Below, in pieces: positions 5,375 to 8,821 of a DNA stretch of 8,821 bases. The notes below the pieces were generated by a model. The model searched no databases and was not told the origin of the DNA. It saw nothing but the letters and a program-made list of their open reading frames with translations. Origin of the DNA: an uncultured Clostridium sp. GTDB lineage: Bacteria; Bacillota; Clostridia; Lachnospirales; Lachnospiraceae. The stretch covers positions 1-8,821 of the forward strand of contig CALELW010000003.1 of NCBI GenBank assembly GCA_937902905.1, given 5' to 3'. Numbering within the stretch: the first letter of the stretch is position 1; every line of letters begins with the position of its first letter. The translations under genes and the position numbers were made by a program.

Positions 5375-7354
5375 TTAATCTAAAACTTCATTCAGACGTT
5401 CTGTTCCCGGAAGAACAAATCGTCCATTCTTTATCAGTGTAACGGTTTCACCCGTTTTTGTAAAGACAATTATATCACCAAGTTCATCATACGGAATCGT
5501 AACATCTGTGTGGCAGTTAAAATATGCCTTGGAAATATCCGTATTTCTGAGAGCCGAGCACTCATTTTCTTTTGCAATGATTTCTTTCCCATCCGGATTG
5601 TGCAAAATCACATCTTCACTCATGGAATAGCAAGTATCACCAAGAGCAAAATGCGGTCCTGTTTTTTCTGCAATCAAAATCGGCAGTTTTGCCTCAATGC
5701 CAAACTTTCTTCCCATCACATAGGCTGTCGTATTGGTACCAATGGCAAACTCGCCAATTGGCAGTGTTTCTCTGTTATGAAGAATATTTTCCTTGATATA
5801 TTTTCTTCCTTCCTCTTCCTTTTCATAATTGGAGCAGGAATACGAGGTAACCATACCATCCGTAAAGGAAAATTCCAGATTTTCATAACGCAGTTCATTT
5901 AAGTAAACCTGTGTCACATGAAGCACACCATTCGTTCCCGTCAGTTTCGGAGAAGTAAACACCTCGCCAACCGGAATATTAACATCTGCCAGACAATTTT
6001 CAAAATTTGTCTGTTTTTGAGGCTCCGTCAATTCGTGCAGACGAATCCAAATATCGGTATGATTCTTACCTCGTCCTGTCACGTGAACTTTTTCACCCAA
6101 ATCCAGTGCATCAATTAAGTGCTGCTGAATCTGTTTGTACTCTTCCATGTCCAGTGTATTGACCTTTACTGTTTCCTCAAAAATATCTTCGAAATCCTCG
6201 CCGATTTCCGGGATTGGATAGGCAATAATTGTGAAACTGTAAGAGTCCTGAGGAATATACCGGTTTTGCAGCAAAGAATAATCTCTGCGGTAAGAAACCG
6301 AAAGTTCCTCCTGTTCTTTTTTATACGCCGGACTTTCCTTTTTCACTTGTGGGGAGAATAACTTCTCACCAAACACTTCAATCACCGCCGGTCCGGCATA
6401 CAAAGAAGCCTCTTCACGGTATGATTCAAATACTTTCTCAGAGATCTTTAATCTTTCCTGCACCAGTGCATGATTCAAATATAAAGCATCGTCAAAACGA
6501 TGATCATACTGATACTGTTTATTCGGCGATGTACTTACAACACCAACAGCCTGCGTGTTTGTTTTTCTTGTAAATACCGGCTTTAATCCCATTTTTTCAA
6601 ACTGCAAAACCGCCTGTCTTACCATCGGCTCAAAACCAATGTGATAACGAATCTGCACAGTCTTTTTCTTCGTCAAATCAATCCCCGCAATTTCAAAACC
6701 TTTGCGGTAACCTTCTGTATAAGTAGACGCCATGGCTGAAAGTTTTTCGATTGGCATTTTTTCTAAAAACTCTGCCATCCGAATTTCATTTTCCGTAATG
6801 TATTCCCCATAGCGGTACAAATAATCGGTATTTGTAAAATCACTCTTCATCACAATATTGTAAATCAGTGTTTCTTCCGGACAAAGCAAATCATGAATGT
6901 TTTTCTTAATGCGGTCTTCTGCATAATCATGAACATCATAGTAAATCGTCTCTTTCAGATAACGCTCGGTTTCCTCCTCTAAAGATAATACCGAGACCAC
7001 CTGCAAAAACAACTCCATACATCTTGTTACTTCTTCTTCATCCGATTCAAACGACGCCACAATACTGTCACGGAATCTGGCGTAAAACCAGCACAAATAC
7101 TGTCCGGTCTTTTCGCCGAATTTCTCCACGCAATATGCCGGATTTGCATATGAAGTTTCATAATTATCACCCGCTATTTCTTCATAAAGATTGCTTGTCC
7201 ATTCTTTTCGCTGTTTTGCTTCTTCTGTACCATCCATTACATGAGAAATCGTCACAAATAAATGTGCCGCCTTTTTGATATAATCGCCAAATACGCCGTC
7301 AATCTCTGTTTCCAGTTCCATAATACGATTTTTTGCAAGTTCGTAACGCTCCAT
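5375..7354 (-). CDS. M29-family metal-dependent aminopeptidase with large N-terminal extension
   Basis: The C-terminal part (about 235-659) matches the M29 aminopeptidases (AmpS/AmpT), cytoplasmic two-metal exopeptidases. Probable metal or catalytic residues: Glu464 in NIPVGEVFTSP (459-469), Glu535 in IGEFAIGTN (533-541), His568 in PHFALG (567-572), Tyr576, and His615 with Asp617 in HTDVTI. Family members are usually around 400 residues. This protein has 659, with an N-terminal region (1-230) rich in charged helices and without a motif I recognise. The same long form is, I believe, seen in other Lachnospiraceae. The ATG is preceded by AAAGGAGAG, which overlaps the stop of the regulator gene upstream. 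That implies co-transcription and probably coupled translation. The substrate is unknown. Confidence 0.85.
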   Translation of the reverse strand: MERYELAKNRIMELETEIDGVFGDYIKKAAHLFVTISHVMDGTEEAKQRKEWTSNLYEEIAGDNYETSYANPAYCVEKFGEKTGQYLCWFYARFRDSIVASFESDEEEVTRCMELFLQVVSVLSLEEETERYLKETIYYDVHDYAEDRIKKNIHDLLCPEETLIYNIVMKSDFTNTDYLYRYGEYITENEIRMAEFLEKMPIEKLSAMASTYTEGYRKGFEIAGIDLTKKKTVQIRYHIGFEPMVRQAVLQFEKMGLKPVFTRKTNTQAVGVVSTSPNKQYQYDHRFDDALYLNHALVQERLKISEKVFESYREEASLYAGPAVIEVFGEKLFSPQVKKESPAYKKEQEELSVSYRRDYSLLQNRYIPQDSYSFTIIAYPIPEIGEDFEDIFEETVKVNTLDMEEYKQIQQHLIDALDLGEKVHVTGRGKNHTDIWIRLHELTEPQKQTNFENCLADVNIPVGEVFTSPKLTGTNGVLHVTQVYLNELRYENLEFSFTDGMVTSYSCSNYEKEEEGRKYIKENILHNRETLPIGEFAIGTNTTAYVMGRKFGIEAKLPILIAEKTGPHFALGDTCYSMSEDVILHNPDGKEIIAKENECSALRNTDISKAYFNCHTDVTIPYDELGDIIVFTKTGETVTLIKNGRFVLPGTERLNEVLD

Positions 7355-7367
7355 TTTTTACTCTCCT

Positions 7368-7802
7368 TTATTCCAATAATTCAAAATTCAAATTCAACAA
7401 ATACTCATTAATTTCCATAACGCTCATTTTTCTGCTGATTCCATATAAAATAATGCTGTCCCGCTGATTACGCGGATATAGAACCGGCAGTTTCCATGAC
7501 CGAAGCAGCCGCTGCGTCTGCTCCACGTTAAGTTCAAATGCAATGCAGAGTGCAAGCACCTTATTTTGCGACGGATTTTTCCGCTCTCCATTTAAAATAT
7601 GATACACATAAGAACGCTCCAATCCGCTCCGCCTGATAATATCCGTGGGCTGTAATTTTTTCTCTGCCAAAAGACGATTCAAATAATCCCTGCTGTCAAA
7701 CTCATCAAACTCATCCTTGTTTTCATTGGCAAACGACTCAAAATCCTGTTTCGTCGTCGCGATTTCTTGTAACAGTTCTCCTGTTGATTTCTTCGATTTC
7801 AC
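7368..7802 (-). CDS. XRE-type helix-turn-helix regulator
   Basis: A 144-residue cytoplasmic DNA-binding protein. The N-terminal 35 residues are polar. The HTH domain spans about 39-98; its recognition helix is near RSYVYHILNGER (63-74). A conserved-looking C-terminal segment follows (LYPRNQRDSIILYG, 108-121), ending in a hydrophobic helix. The start chosen is GTG at 7802, nine bases after GGGGAG (7812-7817). The upstream in-frame ATG at 7856 would precede the predicted transcription start (near 7836) and has no ribosome site. The gene leads an operon with the aminopeptidase and purE and diverges from the PocR-type gene, so it may regulate itself or either neighbour. The targets are not visible in the sequence. 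Confidence 0.85.
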   Translation of the reverse strand: MKSKKSTGELLQEIATTKQDFESFANENKDEFDEFDSRDYLNRLLAEKKLQPTDIIRRSGLERSYVYHILNGERKNPSQNKVLALCIAFELNVEQTQRLLRSWKLPVLYPRNQRDSIILYGISRKMSVMEINEYLLNLNFELLE

Positions 7803-7811
7803 CTTGGTATT

Positions 7812-7817
7812 CTCCCC
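7812..7817 (-). promoter_or_regulatory. Ribosome binding site that sets the regulator's GTG start
   Basis: GGGGAG on the minus strand, nine bases before GTG at 7802. It is the reason for rejecting the longer ATG start. Confidence 0.65.
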
Positions 7818-7842
7818 AATTCTTCCACAATTTAACAAACAA

Positions 7843-7871
7843 ATTATAGTACACAAATAAGAAATAGTCTA
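7843..7871 (-). promoter_or_regulatory. Promoter of the regulator-aminopeptidase-purE operon
   Basis: A perfect TATAAT (7843-7848) with a 17-base spacer to TAGACT (7866-7871) lies on the minus strand. Transcription would start near 7836. Confidence 0.6.
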
Positions 7872-7887
7872 TAGTTAGAATTTTTTT

Positions 7888-7916
7888 TTGCCGAAATATA
7901 TTTTTTGTGGTAAAAT
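7888..7916 (+). promoter_or_regulatory. Promoter of the PocR/MCP-tip gene
   Basis: TTGCCG (7888-7893), a 17-base spacer and TAAAAT (7911-7916) with a TGG extension. It is back to back with the regulator promoter, the two -35 boxes being 16 bases apart. A nine-base perfect inverted repeat, ATATATTTT/AAAATATAT (7896-7904, 7912-7920), covers the -10 region and might be an operator, although it is simple AT sequence. Confidence 0.6.
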
Positions 7917-7959
7917 ATATGTAAAATTCTAAAGCAATCAAATGGAGGGAATGGTTTTT

Positions 7960-8589
7960 ATGGAACTTAAAGAATTTATGGACATGTCCAAACTGCAAAA
8001 AATCCAGGATAATTTCTCCGACGCTACCGGCCTTGCTGCAATTGCTGTCGGAACCGACGGGGAATATTTAACAGAGGGCAGTGGAACTCACTTCAGCCCC
8101 GCTGAACTTACGGATTTCTCAGTCGATATTAAAGTAGGTGACAAAAAAGTAGGAGCCATTATCGGAGGACAGATTCTACCAGAATCACCGAATGAAGTAA
8201 CAATCAGCACAGAAGCTAGAATCCGTGCTGCAGCTAACCTTTTAGGTTCAATCGTAAACCAGTTAGTGAATCTGGAATACTACAAATATACAAATACTTC
8301 CATGATGCATGCATTGCAGGAAAAAACGCAGGAATCTGCTTCCTTTGTAGATGTCATTAACAAAGACACAAGCCAGTTGAAAGCAATTTCCAGCAAACAG
8401 CGTATGCTTTCTCTGAATGCAAGTATTGAAGCTGCCAGAAATGGTGAAGCCGGTGCCGGATTTGCCGTTGTTGCAAACAGCATGCAGGATTTAGCCGAAC
8501 AGTCCGCTGCCATTTACAATAATATTGAAGAATCTGTTCAGGGAATCACAGACACATTCTCTGAGTTAATCAACATTTTTAACGACTAA
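7960..8589 (+). CDS. Soluble PocR-like sensor fused to a methyl-accepting signalling tip
   Basis: A 209-residue protein without membrane segments. Residues 9-32 (KLQKIQDNFSDATGLAAIAV and onward) match the start of PocR sensory domains, and 52-72 (DFSVDIKVGDKKVGAIIGGQ) match their end. The part between, which in typical PocR domains carries the cysteine-rich and Cys-His-Ala-Gly-Leu segment, is reduced to about ten residues. Residues 138-182 hold the highly conserved tip of methyl-accepting proteins (SLNASIEAARNGEAGAGFAV), which contacts CheA and CheW in chemoreceptors. HAMP, transmembrane and long methylation helices are absent. The start at 7960 is favoured over ATGs at 7942 and 7951 because GGAGGG (7944-7949) lies ten bases upstream of it. 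Whether it joins a chemotaxis array or regulates something else is unknown. Confidence 0.85.
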   Translation: MELKEFMDMSKLQKIQDNFSDATGLAAIAVGTDGEYLTEGSGTHFSPAELTDFSVDIKVGDKKVGAIIGGQILPESPNEVTISTEARIRAAANLLGSIVNQLVNLEYYKYTNTSMMHALQEKTQESASFVDVINKDTSQLKAISSKQRMLSLNASIEAARNGEAGAGFAVVANSMQDLAEQSAAIYNNIEESVQGITDTFSELINIFND

Positions 8590-8821
8590 ACGTGAAAAAG
8601 TACATAATCCGGCAAGCAGTAATACCGGAAAAACAATAGCAGTTAATATTCCAAGGCGCAGATTACCGGAAAACGCACTGGAAACAAACCCAACGAGGGT
8701 CGGTCCTCCGGAGCATCCTAAGTCTCCGGCAAGTGCAAGCATTGCAAACAGGACCGTCCCTCCTCTTTTTATGGCTGCCGATGCCTTGCTGAAAGTCCCC
8801 GGCCACATAATTCCCACAGAT
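8566..8821 (-). CDS. Major facilitator superfamily transporter, C-terminal part (partial)
   Basis: The last 85 or so codons of a gene that enters from the right edge. It encodes two hydrophobic helices: TVLFAMLALAGDLGCSGGPT, continuing to SSAF, and LGILTAIVFPVLLLAGLCTF. The segment MWPGTFSKASAAI before them and the overall pattern resemble the final helices of MFS sugar or drug transporters. A short polar tail (SRLVVKNVD) follows. The substrate cannot be inferred. A GTG at 8817 could be taken for a start, but the frame stays open to the window edge and the homology-like sequence already runs there, so the gene is cut by the window. Its 3' end overlaps the 3' end of the PocR/MCP-tip gene by 24 bases in convergent orientation. 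Confidence 0.7.
   Translation of the reverse strand, partial: SVGIMWPGTFSKASAAIKRGGTVLFAMLALAGDLGCSGGPTLVGFVSSAFSGNLRLGILTAIVFPVLLLAGLCTFSRLVVKNVD

Noticed and set aside
7803..7856. Longer regulator form starting at ATG 7856 (MCTIICLLNC...)
   Set aside because: The ATG lies upstream of the predicted transcription start and next to the -10 box, without a ribosome site. GTG 7802 has GGGGAG at good spacing.
7738..7998. 86-codon minus-strand frame overlapping the regulator's start
   Set aside because: It has no ribosome site, lies across both divergent promoters, and its 3' part is the regulator gene read in another frame. The sequence resembles no protein.
1..8821. CRISPR array, tRNA, rRNA or complete insertion sequence
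   Set aside because: No regularly spaced direct repeats, no cloverleaf with a T-loop, no rRNA-like sequence and no transposase frame were found on either strand.

Overview
The window looks like chromosomal DNA from a low-GC, anaerobic Clostridia genome, most likely a gut Lachnospiraceae. The reasons are A+T-rich intergenic DNA, strong AGGAGG ribosome binding sites, an scpA-scpB operon, a D-Ala-D-Ala carboxypeptidase of Firmicutes type, an M29 aminopeptidase with a long N-terminal extension, and protein sequences that read like that family. The assignment comes from recognising the sequences, not from a database search.

Layout, left to right. The 5' end of the glutamate synthase large-subunit gene (minus, running off the left edge) is preceded by a terminator that ends the scpA-scpB chromosome-segregation operon (minus). 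Upstream of scpA is a membrane-anchored metallophosphoesterase (minus). A 487-bp intergenic region follows. It holds an elaborate 200-bp palindromic element and a second long hairpin in front of a secreted D-alanyl-D-alanine carboxypeptidase (plus). That gene ends in a terminator hairpin whose core is an inverted near-copy of the hairpin in front of it.

The next 547-bp region is the most interesting. It is a compact cassette of about 286 bp bounded by inverted repeats. It encodes a 32-residue hydrophobic peptide (minus) with a strong ribosome binding site. A promoter at each end points inward, so the peptide mRNA would be opposed by an antisense RNA covering its 3' end. This is the architecture of a type I toxin-antitoxin module, and it was not part of the supplied ORF calls.

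Then comes a minus-strand operon of three genes: an XRE-type regulator, an M29-family aminopeptidase with a 230-residue extra N-terminal region, and purE (purine biosynthesis). Divergent from the regulator is a small soluble chemoreceptor-like protein. It combines a PocR-type sensor, which appears to have lost its cysteine-rich middle, with only the signalling tip of a methyl-accepting protein. The right edge holds the 3' end of an MFS transporter (minus), converging on and overlapping the chemoreceptor-like gene.

Most genes are ordinary housekeeping. The novelty lies in the two intergenic regions and in the truncated sensor protein.
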